A stretch of DNA of 36,511 bases from Diphasiastrum complanatum. Lineage: Eukaryota > Streptophyta > Lycopodiopsida > Lycopodiales > Lycopodiaceae. Made by a program: the position numbers and the translations under genes. The stretch lies in assembly GCA_029204225.1 (NCBI GenBank), contig MU835766.1:1-36511 (forward strand), written 5' to 3'. Below the pieces are notes generated by a model. It had not been told where the DNA came from, did not search any database, and saw only the letters and a program-made list of their open reading frames with translations. Each line of letters begins with the position of its first letter. The stretch's first letter is position 1. This document shows, one piece after another, positions 12,406-22,795 of the stretch.

Positions 12406-15400
12406 CTCCCTCTTCAACATTGGATGCTAGTTTCAACATAGTCTTTGAGCACATTCCAAGATTAGATCTATGCATTAAATATAGGTCCTTTCCCAATGGT
12501 TTGGTGAAGATATCAGCCACACACTCCTTTGAAGAGACATGTTGAAGCTCCACCTCTTTGGCAATGACTTGATCTCTCACAAAATGGTGAGCAATCTCAA
12601 TGTGCTTGCTCCTTGCATGAAAAACAGGATTGCTTGCCAAGCTTTGGGCTGAAAGGTTATCACAAAGTATGATTGGAGTCTTCTCTGGTTCCAGCAAGTG
12701 AAGATCCAATAACATCCTCTTGATCCAAAGAATCTCCTTGGTGCATGTTGTTAATGCCTTGTACTCGGCTTCGGTGGAAGATAGAGAGATAGTTGGTTGC
12801 TTCTTTGATAGCCATGAGACCACTCCATCTCCAAGATAGATTGCAAAGGCACTTGTTGACTTCCTATCCATTTGATCACCTGCAAAATCTGAATCTGAAA
12901 ATCCACAAAGGTTAGGTGTAGTACCTCCATACAAGATGCCAAAATCTCTAGATCCCGAGATGTATCTAAGTACTCTCTTTCCTAGCTTCCAATGAGCCTC
13001 ACTAGGATCTTGCATAAATTGACTTAGTTTACCAACCACAAAGCTTAGATCAGGTCTTGTGATGGTTAACCATATAAGAGATCCTATTAGCTTTCTATAG
13101 AGAGTAATGTCCTTGAAGGATCTTTCATTACTTCTTGTAGTTAGCTTTACATTTGATTCCATAGGAGTAGAAACAACTTTACAATCTTCCATATGAAACC
13201 TTTTTAGAATAGAGTTAACATACTTTTCTTGACATATGAATGTAGATTTAGAAGCTCTAATAATCTCTATTCCTAAGATATAATGAAGTTTACCAAGATC
13301 TTGAATTTCAAACTCTCTTTTGAGTGCCATCTTGATTTCATCTATATCTAGATTGTTACCACCACTTAAGATAATGTCATCAACATAGATCAAAAGTAAA
13401 GTGATATCATTTTCATTCAATCTAAAGTAGAGAGAATGATCATACTCACTCATAACAAAGTTTTGAGAAAGTAAGAAGGAATTGAGCTTAGCATACCAAC
13501 TCCTTGGTGCTTGCTTTAGCCCATACAAACTCTTTTGGAGATAGCACACATGATTAGGCTCATCATGTGAAACATAGCCCTCGGGTTGCTCCATGTAAAT
13601 ATCTTCTTCAAGATCACCATTCAAGAAGGCATTAGTAACATCCATTTGCCACATATCCCAATCATAAAGAGTTGCAAGAGAGATTAGGATTCGAATAGTT
13701 ACCATCTTTGCCACGGGTGCAAAGGTCTCATCATAGTCAATACCATATTCTTGAGCATACCCCTTTGCCACCAACCTTGCCTTGTACTTGTTGATTGATC
13801 CATCTTGATTTGTCTTGATCTTGAAGATCCACTTACAACCAATTGCCTTCTTGTCCTTTGGAAGCTTTACCAACCTCCATGTGTTGCTTTTGATGAGTGC
13901 TTGATGCTCATGATCCATGGCTTGGATCCATTCCTTCTTTTGAATTGCTTCACCTACACAAGTTGGTTCATCAAAAGAGGTAAGAAAAGCAAGGTTAGAG
14001 TTGTCCACCACTTGCTTTCCTTTTTCATCATAGGTTAGCCTTGATGGCTTAGCCCTTTGCCTTTGAGTCTTCCTTGAAGTTTGCTTTGGAGTGGCATCTC
14101 CATCTTCATCCAAGACATCTTGCACATCATGATGATTAGTAGGCACATCAACATCAACATCAACAACATTGGAAACATTCTCTTCATGAAAGATGACATC
14201 CCTACTTATGACAACTTTCTTTGTAGAAGGAATGTACACTTTGTAAGCCTTGCTTACTTCACTATAGCCAACAAACACACCCTTCTTTGATGAAGGATCT
14301 TCTTTAGTTCTATCATCAAGTGTGATATTGACAAAACATGTACATCCAAAGATCCTACAATGCTTGACACTCGGCCTTCTACCATAAAGAACCTCATGAG
14401 GAGTTTTACCATCCAAGGAAGCACTTGTCCATCTATTACATAGATAGTTAGCACATGCTAAAGCTTCCCCCCAAAAAGACTTAGCAAGATTAGCATGTAG
14501 TCTCATTGCCTTGGCACATTCACAAAGGGTTCTATTCTTCCTCTCGGCCACTCCATTCTGTTGTGGAGTCCTAGGACTAGACATCTCCCTCTTGATCCCA
14601 TGTGCTATACAAAAGTCTTTGAACCTATTTGAGGTGTATTCCCCTCCATTATCAGATCTTAAGCATTTGATCTTTGTATTGAATTGGTTTTCCATTTCAT
14701 TCTTGAACTTGACAAATGCAGCAAACACTTCATCCTTACTTTTAAGAAGATAGATCCAAGTATACCTACTAAAGTCATCAATGAAAGTTGCATACATCTT
14801 TGCCCCACCATTGCTAGTTGTACTAGAAGAATGAATATCAGAATGCACAAGTTGAAAAGCTTCTTTAGATCTAGAAGTAGATCTAGAATAAGCAAGTCTA
14901 TGAGATTTAGAGATCACACATGCATCAAGCTTGAAAAGTTTACCATGCCTCCTACCTTGAGCAATCAAGGATCCACATTTACTTATCAAACATGCATCTC
15001 CAATGAACTCCACATCAAGTCCTTTGTCAATCATTTGACTTACACTAAGCAAATTCTTAGTGATTGAAGGAATGTACAAAACATTTTCAAGATTTGCTTT
15101 CCTATTTGTTGAAAGGGAAATAGGAATAGTGCCTATGCCTTTGATGTCACATTGACCATCATTTGCAGTGTAGATGATGTTACCTTCTCCCTCATAAGAC
15201 AATAAGGATGTAAAGTATTCCTTATGTCTTGTCATGTGAGATGAGGCTCCACTATCAATCCACCAAGGATCATTATCATCTATGTTGGCTAACAAACTTG
15301 AAGTCATAACAAGTGATTCACATGTGTTATGTTCTTCCTCATCTATTGTAAGATTTCCTTGCCTCTCTCCTTGCTCTCTTTTCTTCTTATAACATTCATT

Positions 15401-16180
15401 TGCAAAATGACCTTTTATCCCACAATAAAAGCACTTGAACTTTGACTTATTGTTCTTAGTAGAAGAGGAAGAGGAAGAGTGATCATCATGATCAAAGTTA
15501 CCACCTTTGGACCATTTCCCTTTGCCTTTACCTTTGCCCTTGAATTTGCCTTTTGTGAAGAAAGCCTCTTCACCTCCACCTTGCAAGGATGCACCATCAA
15601 GCTTTGATTGCAACCTATGTTCTTCAGCCAATAAGATTTCTTGCAAGTCAACCACACTTGGCAAGACTCTTTGAATGGCAAAACTTTGCACAAGGTTAGC
15701 ATGTTCATTTAGCAAACCATTCAACATAACTTGGACTATTTCACCATCTTTTATGTTCTCATCAATGCATGCTAAATCATCACTTAGGGACTTAACTCTC
15801 AAGATAAATGCATGAGCACTTTCACCCTCTCTTTGCCTACTAGAAAATATTTGTCTCCTTAGGGTCAATACCCTAGATGTGGACTTTGATTCAAAGAGCT
15901 TCTTTAAGGCATTCCATGCCTCACTTGCACTTTGACACTTTCCAACTTCCTTGAGAAGTTCATTTGTAACATTCATTTTAATGATATGAAGAGCCCTTTT
16001 GGCCTTCTTATCAAACCTTTGTTGCTCTTGAAGTGTGAGAGGTCTCTCTTCAATTTCTGCAACTATGTCCATGAGTTCATTCAACTCAAGTAAGGACTCC
16101 ATCCTCACTTTCCAAGTAGAGTAGTTTGATGAACTCAACCTTTCACTAGACTCTAGCATGATCCCACCATTGGAAGCCAT
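12401..16180 (-). CDS. Copia Gag-Pol polyprotein of element A
   Basis: A single uninterrupted frame of 1259 residues. The Gag/UBN2 capsid-like region covers about residues 20-195, followed by a Lys/Gly-rich stretch. The CCHC knuckle CFYCGIKGHFANEC lies at 250-263 and the protease motif IDSGASSHM at 308-316. The integrase core has D448, D510 (RSDNGGE) and E546 (VAERKNR), a 35-residue D-E spacing. Reverse transcriptase has D847 (MDVTNAFLNG) and YVDD at 932-935. RNase H has D1096, E1137 and D1174, then HARSKHIEIAHHF. All catalytic motifs are present. However, the HHCC zinc-binding segment (LWHRRLGH...C..CxxGK in relatives) expected between protease and integrase core is missing. The sequence goes from GKLFKLDACVISKSHRL (about 413-428) straight to FQLVHSD. 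The ATG at 16180 starts with MASNGG, typical of this lineage. Confidence 0.95.
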   Translation of the reverse strand: MASNGGIMLESSERLSSSNYSTWKVRMESLLELNELMDIVAEIEERPLTLQEQQRFDKKAKRALHIIKMNVTNELLKEVGKCQSASEAWNALKKLFESKSTSRVLTLRRQIFSSRQREGESAHAFILRVKSLSDDLACIDENIKDGEIVQVMLNGLLNEHANLVQSFAIQRVLPSVVDLQEILLAEEHRLQSKLDGASLQGGGEEAFFTKGKFKGKGKGKGKWSKGGNFDHDDHSSSSSSTKNNKSKFKCFYCGIKGHFANECYKKKREQGERQGNLTIDEEEHNTCESLVMTSSLLANIDDNDPWWIDSGASSHMTRHKEYFTSLLSYEGEGNIIYTANDGQCDIKGIGTIPISLSTNRKANLENVLYIPSITKNLLSVSQMIDKGLDVEFIGDACLISKCGSLIAQGRRHGKLFKLDACVISKSHRLAYSRSTSRSKEAFQLVHSDIHSSSTTSNGGAKMYATFIDDFSRYTWIYLLKSKDEVFAAFVKFKNEMENQFNTKIKCLRSDNGGEYTSNRFKDFCIAHGIKREMSSPRTPQQNGVAERKNRTLCECAKAMRLHANLAKSFWGEALACANYLCNRWTSASLDGKTPHEVLYGRRPSVKHCRIFGCTCFVNITLDDRTKEDPSSKKGVFVGYSEVSKAYKVYIPSTKKVVISRDVIFHEENVSNVVDVDVDVPTNHHDVQDVLDEDGDATPKQTSRKTQRQRAKPSRLTYDEKGKQVVDNSNLAFLTSFDEPTCVGEAIQKKEWIQAMDHEHQALIKSNTWRLVKLPKDKKAIGCKWIFKIKTNQDGSINKYKARLVAKGYAQEYGIDYDETFAPVAKMVTIRILISLATLYDWDMWQMDVTNAFLNGDLEEDIYMEQPEGYVSHDEPNHVCYLQKSLYGLKQAPRSWYAKLNSFLLSQNFVMSEYDHSLYFRLNENDITLLLIYVDDIILSGGNNLDIDEIKMALKREFEIQDLGKLHYILGIEIIRASKSTFICQEKYVNSILKRFHMEDCKVVSTPMESNVKLTTRSNERSFKDITLYRKLIGSLIWLTITRPDLSFVVGKLSQFMQDPSEAHWKLGKRVLRYISGSRDFGILYGGTTPNLCGFSDSDFAGDQMDRKSTSAFAIYLGDGVVSWLSKKQPTISLSSTEAEYKALTTCTKEILWIKRMLLDLHLLEPEKTPIILCDNLSAQSLASNPVFHARSKHIEIAHHFVRDQVIAKEVELQHVSSKECVADIFTKPLGKDLYLMHRSNLGMCSKTMLKLASNVEEGV
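12406..12412 (-). other. Polypurine tract of element A
   Basis: GAGGGAG on the minus strand directly precedes the TGTGAAAA start of the 3' LTR. This is the position of the plus-strand DNA primer in LTR retrotransposons. It also encodes the last residues (EEGV) of the polyprotein, so coding and priming functions overlap. Confidence 0.85.
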
Positions 16181-16384
16181 GATTCTAATGTTTCTTCAAC
16201 TTTTAGGTTCTGTCCTAAAGCACTTAGCACTCACTTTTCTCTCAACAAATGATAGATAAAGAGATCTATGAAGATTTAGGACCCTAAAACACTTCTATCT
16301 TGAACCTAGATGGTTTCCAAGCATAGAAAGGAAGATTGAAACACATGCAACACTTTGCACACACTAAGAATGGATTACAAAATC

Positions 16385-16850
16385 AAACCAACCTGAACAC
16401 ACTCTTGCTTAAGCTCTCAAACTTTCCAGCAAGTGACCAAATCAAGTTATGGTGTGAAGAGTTACTTGCATTCTTAGAAAATACCCAAAACTAGGATGCC
16501 AAGATTACCTAGTAATGAACAAACTTGATCAACATATGATCAACACACTAAGATATTGATTCAACCTGTAAAACCACATGTAAACCACACTTCTAAAAGT
16601 TTATAAACTCCAGCAAGTGATAAATACAAGATTTAGAGGTGAATGAATGAGCACACTTAGTGAATCACAAGACTAGCTTCACTATCTTGTCAAATCTTGG
16701 TGTTTAGATGTAGATCTAAGATCACTTCACATGAGAATGTTCCTCAACCTGTTAAGAACCTGAAAACACACTTGCATAATGGTTAACACCTTCCAGCAAA
16801 TGCTCCAATCAAATTACATAAGGAGAGTTACTTACATGCTCAACAAAGTA
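16385..16850 (-). repeat. Three ~184-bp tandem repeats in the leader
   Basis: Diverged units each contain CAACCTG followed about 45 bp later by CCAGCAA(G/A)TG. The latter starts at 16426, 16610 and 16793, a spacing of 184 and 183 bp. They lie between the primer site and the Gag start, where packaging or translation signals are expected. Confidence 0.7.
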
Positions 16851-17340
16851 CACCAAAATTTATGCCAAAATTGATGACAATCTTTACAATATGCTCTTCA
16901 CAATGGAGCTTACAATATGTTCACCCAAAAAAGGGGATCTTTCATCCAAATGGGAGCTTTGCTCAGCCTTTAGGAGAATTACAACTCACTCAAAAGAGCA
17001 TTTGTCATCCACTTAAGGAGAAGTTTCATCGACTTAAGGAGAGTGTTCATCCAAGAATGGAGATTGTCAACAATAGGATTGAAAAGAACATTGTTAGTAT
17101 TGAATATGCACAAGCCTCACAATCACAAATGATTAGGTGTTATGATCTGATCCAAAATAGTTTCTTTTCAGCCTCTGATCTTCAATAGACCTGAAATATG
17201 CTTTTGATCCACAAGTTCAACTCACAAAACAAAGGTTAGTAAGATTTGATCAACAAAGCAATGCAAAATCATGCTAGAACTTGATCAAACATCCAAATAT
17301 CACCAAAAATGGAATACTTACTGTAAATAGAAGCCAACCA

Positions 17341-17352
17341 GCTCTGATACCA
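17341..17352 (-). other. tRNA-iMet primer-binding site, element A
   Basis: TGGTATCAGAGC on the minus strand directly follows the LTR end ATTTTTCACA. It is complementary to the 3' end of plant initiator tRNA-Met and is the standard copia primer site. Confidence 0.93.
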
Positions 17353-17658
17353 TGTGAAAAATACAGATCCTAAGTGGATCTAAACTCCAAGATCATTGGC
17401 TTGAATGCTTGCACTCCAAACTACATAAGCTAGGAATTGGCAACACATTCTATGCTACCTAGAATGCAAAGAACTTGATCAAAAAGCATTTATCACAAAT
17501 GGAAACTTCCATAAACATCAAGTGCGGCCCAAAATAGCATTATACAGTCCATAATACATCAGCCTATCACTTTTGGAAAGCACCTAAGATCATACACAAT
17601 AGCTTGAAGGCAATACACACAACAATGCTCTCAATGGAGGAAGAAACAATGACAATGA
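17353..17658 (-). repeat. Truncated 5' LTR of element A, 306 bp
   Basis: Matches 11751-12056 over its whole length without a visible difference, then changes at 17658/17659 into copia protease sequence of element B. It lacks the first 349 bp of the LTR, including the TATA-like box and the G-box palindrome. Confidence 0.93.
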
Positions 17659-18490
17659 GCCACACATATGTGAAGTTGCTCCACTATCAATATACCATGA
17701 GTCATCCTTGTTGAAGGTGGAAGAGGAGAAGCTTGATGCCATAAGAGAGCCTTCTCCATCACTTGCAATATAGTCTTCTTTCTCATTGGTGATGTTGGCT
17801 TGATTGAGTTGATTCTTCTTCTTGAAGCAATTGGTGGCATAATGGCCTTTCTTGCCACAATAAAAGCACTTGATCTTCTTCTTCTTGAGATTTGAAGTAG
17901 AAGCATGAGAGGTATCCTCCTCCTCTCCATCTTGTTCTTTAGCTTTGTCATTAGAGAAGTGATGGTGTTGCTTCTTACTCCTCTCTTTGTGCTTGGCAAA
18001 TAGAACTTTTCCATCATCATGATTGAGTGATAGCTTGTCCATCCTCAAGAGTTTGTACTCTTGTCTTGATTCTTCAGAAATAAGCACAGTTTGAAGGACC
18101 TCCAAAGTTGGCAGCTCCTCCTTAATGGCATAGGATTGGACAAGGTTGTCATATTCATCTCTCAAGCCATTGAGAATGACTTGGACTAGCTCACATTGAT
18201 TGATTGAGCCACCAATACATGCAAGCTCCCTATGAATATCGTTGACTCTCAAAACATAATTAGATGCACTCTCATCACTCTTTTGACTACTTTGTAAGAT
18301 TTGATTTCTAAGAGTGAGGAGCCCAGAGGTGTTCTTAGCCTCGTAGATGGACTTGAGACAATCCCAAGCTTCCTTGGATGTAGAACAATCACCAATCTCC
18401 CTCAATATCTCATTAGAGACATTCATCTTAATGTAGTGGAGAGCCATCCTAGCTCTCTTCTTGTATTTTTGTACTTCTTGAAGGACTTAC
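17659..18490 (-). pseudogene. Gag-protease fragment of element B
   Basis: The open frame starts at 18447 as MALHYIKMNVSNEIL, but Gag homology extends upstream through LQEVQKYKKRAR to about 18488, so the N-terminal 45 or so residues are missing. Numbered from that Met, a UBN2-like Gag region is followed by the CCHC knuckle CFYCGKKGHYATNC at 194-207 and the protease motif YIDSGATSHMCG at 252-263. Right after this the frame runs into element A LTR sequence, so the remaining ORF residues are spurious. No stop codons interrupt it, suggesting modest age. It is related to, but distinct from, the Gag of element A. Confidence 0.9.
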
Positions 18491-18984
18491 AAAAATATTT
18501 CATGAAACAAAATGGCTAAGATCTCAAAACAGTGCCTAGATCACATATAGATGAGATTAGTAAGCATTCAACTGTGATTTTGGATCAAACAAGCAATCTC
18601 TTGACCAAACCAAATGTGTCCACCAGGTCTAGGTGCCCTACCTAACCCTCTTCAAAAGCTTATAACTTTTGATTGGCTCAACCAAATGGAATGAAACTAA
18701 TTGCATCAGAAACTAGACAAAAATAGCTTCAAAACAAGCTATTTAGCAGGAGTTTTGGATCAAACATGAAAGAGAACTCCCAAACTGAAATTGGATGTTC
18801 CTCACACATGTCTGAGCGCCTGATTCCGTATAGTACTAGGTCAGACTTAATCAATGTCCTATTGATCTCTTTTGATCCAAAATTGGACAAGATAGCTAGG
18901 AAAATGGATCTTGACAATTTCTAGCTTAAGATTGATGAATAGTTTTCACTCAAATGGATCAAAATGCATGGTAATCTTAGGTAG
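18491..18984 (-). other. Element B leader
   Basis: Non-coding sequence between the primer site and the broken Gag. No ORF or conserved structure was recognised. Confidence 0.6.
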
Positions 18985-18996
18985 GCTCTGATACCA
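18985..18996 (-). other. tRNA-iMet primer-binding site, element B
   Basis: TGGTATCAGAGC on the minus strand immediately follows the LTR end GTGAATTCAACA, which orients element B to the left here. Confidence 0.92.
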
Positions 18997-19819
18997 TGTT
19001 GAATTCACACGTGTGGACTATCCACAACATGTACTTGTGATCTCCTAAGGTGTGTAGATGCACCAAGATCAAGACTAGATTGAGATTCAGGATCTATCTT
19101 TGATTCTATGGCAAAAACACACTACTACATGCATTCAATCACTTCCAACTCTCACTCACACGTGTGGTAAGTGTTCCAAAAATAATCTAAGTAAAAACAA
19201 GCTGCTCTTTTCGGGTAGAGAGAGAAAATTATCATGAGCTCTCGGGTAGAGAGAGAAAGCTAGAAAACCAATTACTCACAAAATTCACTCAATCTCAAAA
19301 TCAATTAGATCCAAAATGAGAAGTACAATGATACTAATAGATCCATGAGCTACTACAATGCTCAATCATGATTGGACCACACTTTTGCTACCTCTTAATC
19401 CTGTTGGAGCATTGATCCATTCACCTCTAAATTCTATTGGACCATTTTGAAGCATATCTCAAATTCTAGTGGACCACTCATGGTTCCACCTCTAAATCCT
19501 ATTGGACCTCTTAAACTTCATCAAACAAAATCATTACACTTGTCTACACTCTAATTGGCTCGATTTTGGCCTCCTACTCTATTTTGACTCAATAGTGACA
19601 TTACAATTGGAAATGGATAAATTGCCATCTATGCCAGATTTGACCCTATCAACATCCTACACCTAGATGCTTGATACAAAAAACATAAGACCCCTATATC
19701 TAACATTTTTAATCTAATTCACAATTCTTCACACGTGGGAACATCCTCCACACATGTGAGATTCACTTACAAACTTCTTTCATAGAAATACCAAGCTAGA
19801 TTTTTGCCAATTTCTCACA
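18997..19819 (-). repeat. 5' LTR of element B, 823 bp
   Basis: In element orientation it starts TGTGAGAAATTGGC and ends GTGTGAATTCAACA. It is the inverted counterpart of 29291-30084, with scattered substitutions and indels. CACACGTGTG palindromes lie at 19006-19015 and 19157-19166, with CACACGTGGG and CACACATGTG near 19730-19760. The five bases just outside its start read CATCA. Confidence 0.93.
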
Positions 19820-20869
19820 TGATGCACCTGATCTACAGGCAGGCGTACCTTCAGGTGATATAGATTACTTTTTCTTCTACTTTGAGTGATCAGGATACTG
19901 GTACCGTCATCAATAACGTTGCATGCTTTGTCAAAAAATGTCACATGCATCCCTGCATCAGCTATCATTTCCACAAAAAGCAAGTCCTGCTGCAGTGTAG
20001 GCACGAACAGAACATCTTCGAGTCGTCTGTCTCTGCCATTTGTGCTGAGCCACAGTGAACCAATACCGTTCACTTGATGTATCAACTGTGTGCCCATCTC
20101 TTCTGCATCTCACACATGTCTTCTTTTCTCCATCTTGCTGTTTTGACCTCCCTTTGCTCTTCCAATTGCCTTTGCTGATCTCCTCTGCTTGCTAATCACG
20201 ATCCTATCTTTGATTTGACTCCCTCTTAGGCTTGAATTGTTTCTTATATTTTTCTTTGTTGCCGTAGAGGGCCTGGTCAAGGTGTTCTCTAGTCTCGACT
20301 TCCTCTTGAATCTCGACAATTGCCTTTTCGAGGGTCATTGTAGAATCTTTCACGAGTAGGGTTCTGGTTGTCTGGAAAGATCTAGATAAGACTCTTAACA
20401 AGTATGTGAGCTGGTTCTCAGTTGACACTACATTCTCTGCTCAAGAGTTATGTAGTGTTAGAAATAGATCCTTCATCTTCCTTACAAAATAAGTGAGATC
20501 TTTTCCATCCCACTGTAGATTTGTCAACTGATCTTCCAGCATCATTATTTGACTGCATGATTTCGTTTGAAATCTCGTGAGCAGTGTATCCCACATCTCC
20601 TTTGTTTTGAAGAGTGTAGCCATGTCAAGTGTGAGACTATCCTCAAGATGGATGATGATAGCAAGGCTACTGCCTTGTCATTTTTCTCCCTCCATTCGCC
20701 TAGCTCTTTGCTTGATGTTGTAGGCATCTCCTCTATGCCATCCACCCAGGGGAATAAACCTTCACCCTTTAGTATCAGTGGGGTCTTCACTTTCTATGCT
20801 AGAAATTTAGATCCTGATGAATCTAGAATTGTACAGATCTTGGATTGTATGTTGCTGATTGAAGCCATT
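19820..20869 (-). pseudogene. Copia element D Gag-protease region, broken
   Basis: From an ATG near 20869 (MASISN) the minus strand encodes copia Gag with an early TAG, then GEGLFPWVDGIEEMP, WDTLLTRFQTKSC, LTNLQWDGKDLTYFVRKMKDL and STENQLTYLLRVL, in shifting frames. The segment beginning MGTQLIHQVNGIGSLWLS and DVLFVPTLQQDLLFVEMI is the region after the protease. The CCHC knuckle and protease Asp motif are not visible, so a deletion is likely. At 19820 the frame (LPVDQVH) is interrupted by the element B LTR. It resumes on the opposite strand at 30085-30330. Confidence 0.8.
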
Positions 20870-20969
20870 GCTTCTGAATTTGTGTTCACTTGTTGATGGT
20901 TGATTGTTTGAATGCTTTAGCCCCTTTAATCTGATAGCTTTTTGACTATGTCAGACTTTGACAAAGTTG

Positions 20970-20981
20970 GCTCTGATACCA
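20970..20981 (-). other. tRNA-iMet primer-binding site, element D
   Basis: TGGTATCAGAGC on the minus strand, preceded in element orientation by TTCAACATCAA. This leaves a few bases between the probable LTR end ..CAACA and the primer site. Confidence 0.85.
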
Positions 20982-20985
20982 TTGA

Positions 20986-21642
20986 TGTTGAATAAATGCA
21001 CTAAAAAATGCAAAATTCTAGTCAAAACTCTGGTGACAAACCGATAAAAGAAAGTCATGAACGATTCGCAAAACTTTTCATGACACTCGAATTATTTCTA
21101 TTTGAGTTGGTTCAAGCAGACTTTGTAACACAACCAAACAAAACGAGACAAAATTTGGAAGAAAACGAAATGAAGCGAAGCGAAGCAAAACTTATTTGAG
21201 CTCTAAACATTGATTCATGCTGGAAGCAAAGAGATCACGAAATGACAAGAAACAAAACGAAGCGAAAGAGTTCGTAACAAGATCAATCAGGTTGCAACGA
21301 GATGAGACGAAACAAGATGAAACAAAACAAAAAGAAATGAAGATGAGCTCTGTAATTGATTTACCCTTTATGGCCAAGTGATTGCATCAATCAGAAAGTA
21401 TATAGTTCACAAACAATTTTGTGTCACGTCTTGTAACTTGTAGACTAGAAAGATTAAACATCTACAACTAATTCACGAATTACAAGAGTGGCAGATTAGC
21501 CACGATCTAGAACACTTCTGATGATGTCATGATATTAGATCAAATATCTGTACCCCATGGTACTTGGTTGATCTTTTTGGTTGTTCGTGGAGCACAACTG
21601 ATTTCATGTCGTGTTGTGTCGTGTCGTGTCGCCTTTTGTCAC
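20986..21642 (-). repeat. Probable 5' LTR of element D
   Basis: The inner end is set by the primer site (..TTATTCAACA in element orientation). The outer end is a guess at TGTGACAAAAGGCG, where a TG start precedes a GTCGT-rich stretch (21608-21640 on the plus strand). The sequence contains repeated GAAACAAAACGAAG-like purine words. No second copy exists in the window to confirm its limits. Confidence 0.45.
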
Positions 21643-21696
21643 AGGTTTAGAATTCAAAGCTAGCAAAGCTTTGGCATTAGAAACAAAATGTTTCTT

Positions 21697-22795
21697 CAAT
21701 TTCTAATGCATTATTAAATGGCTATTTGGAAGAAAACATCTTCATGGAGTAGCCCCAAGGCTTTATCAAGCTCGAGATGGAAGGTAAAGTATGTCATCTT
21801 CAAAGGAGCTTATATGGTTTGAAGCAAGCATCATCAAGATCTTGGAATTCAAGACTTCATGATTTCTTAGTTTCTATTGGATTCACTCAAAGTGAATATG
21901 ATCCAACTTTGTACATAGTTTATGATGTGAATGGCATTGTACTTTTATTGATTTATGTAGATGACATCATCCTTAGTGGTGATAACATTGATGGTATTGA
22001 GAAAACCAAGAAAAATCTATCACTTTAATTTAAGATGGTCACCTTCACTTTATATTGGACATAGAAGTACTTAGAGGTTCAGATTTCATCTTTATTAGTC
22101 AAACTAAGTATGCTCAAAGTTTGCTCAATAGATTCAAGATGCAAGATTGCAAGCATGTAGAAACACCAATGGAGCAAGATGTAAAAGTGCTCAATAAAAG
22201 TGATGAAGCATCCTTTATGGACATCAATCTTATAGGCAGCTTATAGGCTCCTTAATGTGGATCACCATAACTAGGCCTGATCTATGCTTTAGTGTGTGTA
22301 GGCTAAGTCAATATATGCAAGATCCATTAGCAATACATTGGAAAAATGCTAAAAGGGTCTTGAGATACATCTTGGGTACTCTAGATCATGGAATTCTCTA
22401 TAGAGGAGATGTCATTGATTTGTATCCTTTCGTGACTCAGATTTTGCAGGTGTCAAAAGGGATAGGAAGTCCAAAAGTGCCTATGCAACATTCATTGGTG
22501 GAGGAGTAGTTTCTTGGTTGTCAAAGAAACAAGAAACCATCTCACTTTTGTCAACCGAAGCCGAGTATAAAGCTCTCACCACTACAACAAAGGAGCTATT
22601 ATGGATCAAAAGGCTACTTACGGAGCTGAAAGTCAAGAGTTTAGATATTTTTCCAACTCTCTACAATGACAACATTTCAGCCCAACACCTTGCAACCAAT
22701 CCAATCTTCCATGCAAGATCAAAACATAGTGAGATCTCTCATCATTTTGTGAGAGAGAAGGTGCAATCAAAGGAGATATCTTTGGAGCATGTGGC
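21697..22795 (+). pseudogene. Copia RT-RNase H fragment, probably element B
   Basis: Plus-strand reading starts at NALLNGYLEENIFME, then meets a TAG. It continues LQRSLYGLKQA, LLLIYVDDIILSG (the YVDD active site), TITRPDLCFSV and QYMQDPLAIHWKNAKRVLRYI. It finishes with RNase H: WLSKKQETISLLSTEAEYKAL, NDNISAQHLATNPIFHARSKH and HHFVREKVQSKEISLEHV. At least two frameshifts and an internal stop break it. Strand and position fit the missing 3' half of element B, whose protease end lies at 17659 on the opposite strand. Integrase and the RT N-terminus are absent. Assignment to B rather than another copia is inference. Confidence 0.85.

Larger units (their letters stand above)
11751..17658 (-). mobile_element. 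Young Ty1/copia element A, 5' LTR truncated
   Basis: In element orientation (right to left) it has a cut LTR (17658-17353), a tRNA-iMet primer site, a leader of about 1.16 kb with tandem repeats, one Gag-Pol frame, a short polypurine tract and a complete 655-bp LTR. The 306 bp shared by both LTRs match at every position I compared, pointing to a very recent insertion. The upstream LTR stops abruptly against element B protease sequence, so no target-site duplication can be recognised. Its U3 part, including the putative TATA, is missing. Confidence 0.95.
17659..19819 (-). mobile_element. Copia element B, 5' half
   Basis: Contains, right to left, an 823-bp LTR, a primer site, a leader and Gag up to the protease motif, where it is cut. 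Its partner 3' LTR is at 29291-30084 on the other strand. The two are linked by the matching 5-bp duplication CATCA and by the interrupted element D frame. Confidence 0.85.

Noticed and set aside
16862-17188. 108-residue plus-strand ORF antisense to the element A leader
   Set aside because: It lies in the untranslated leader of a minus-strand element and has no recognised motif; likely chance.
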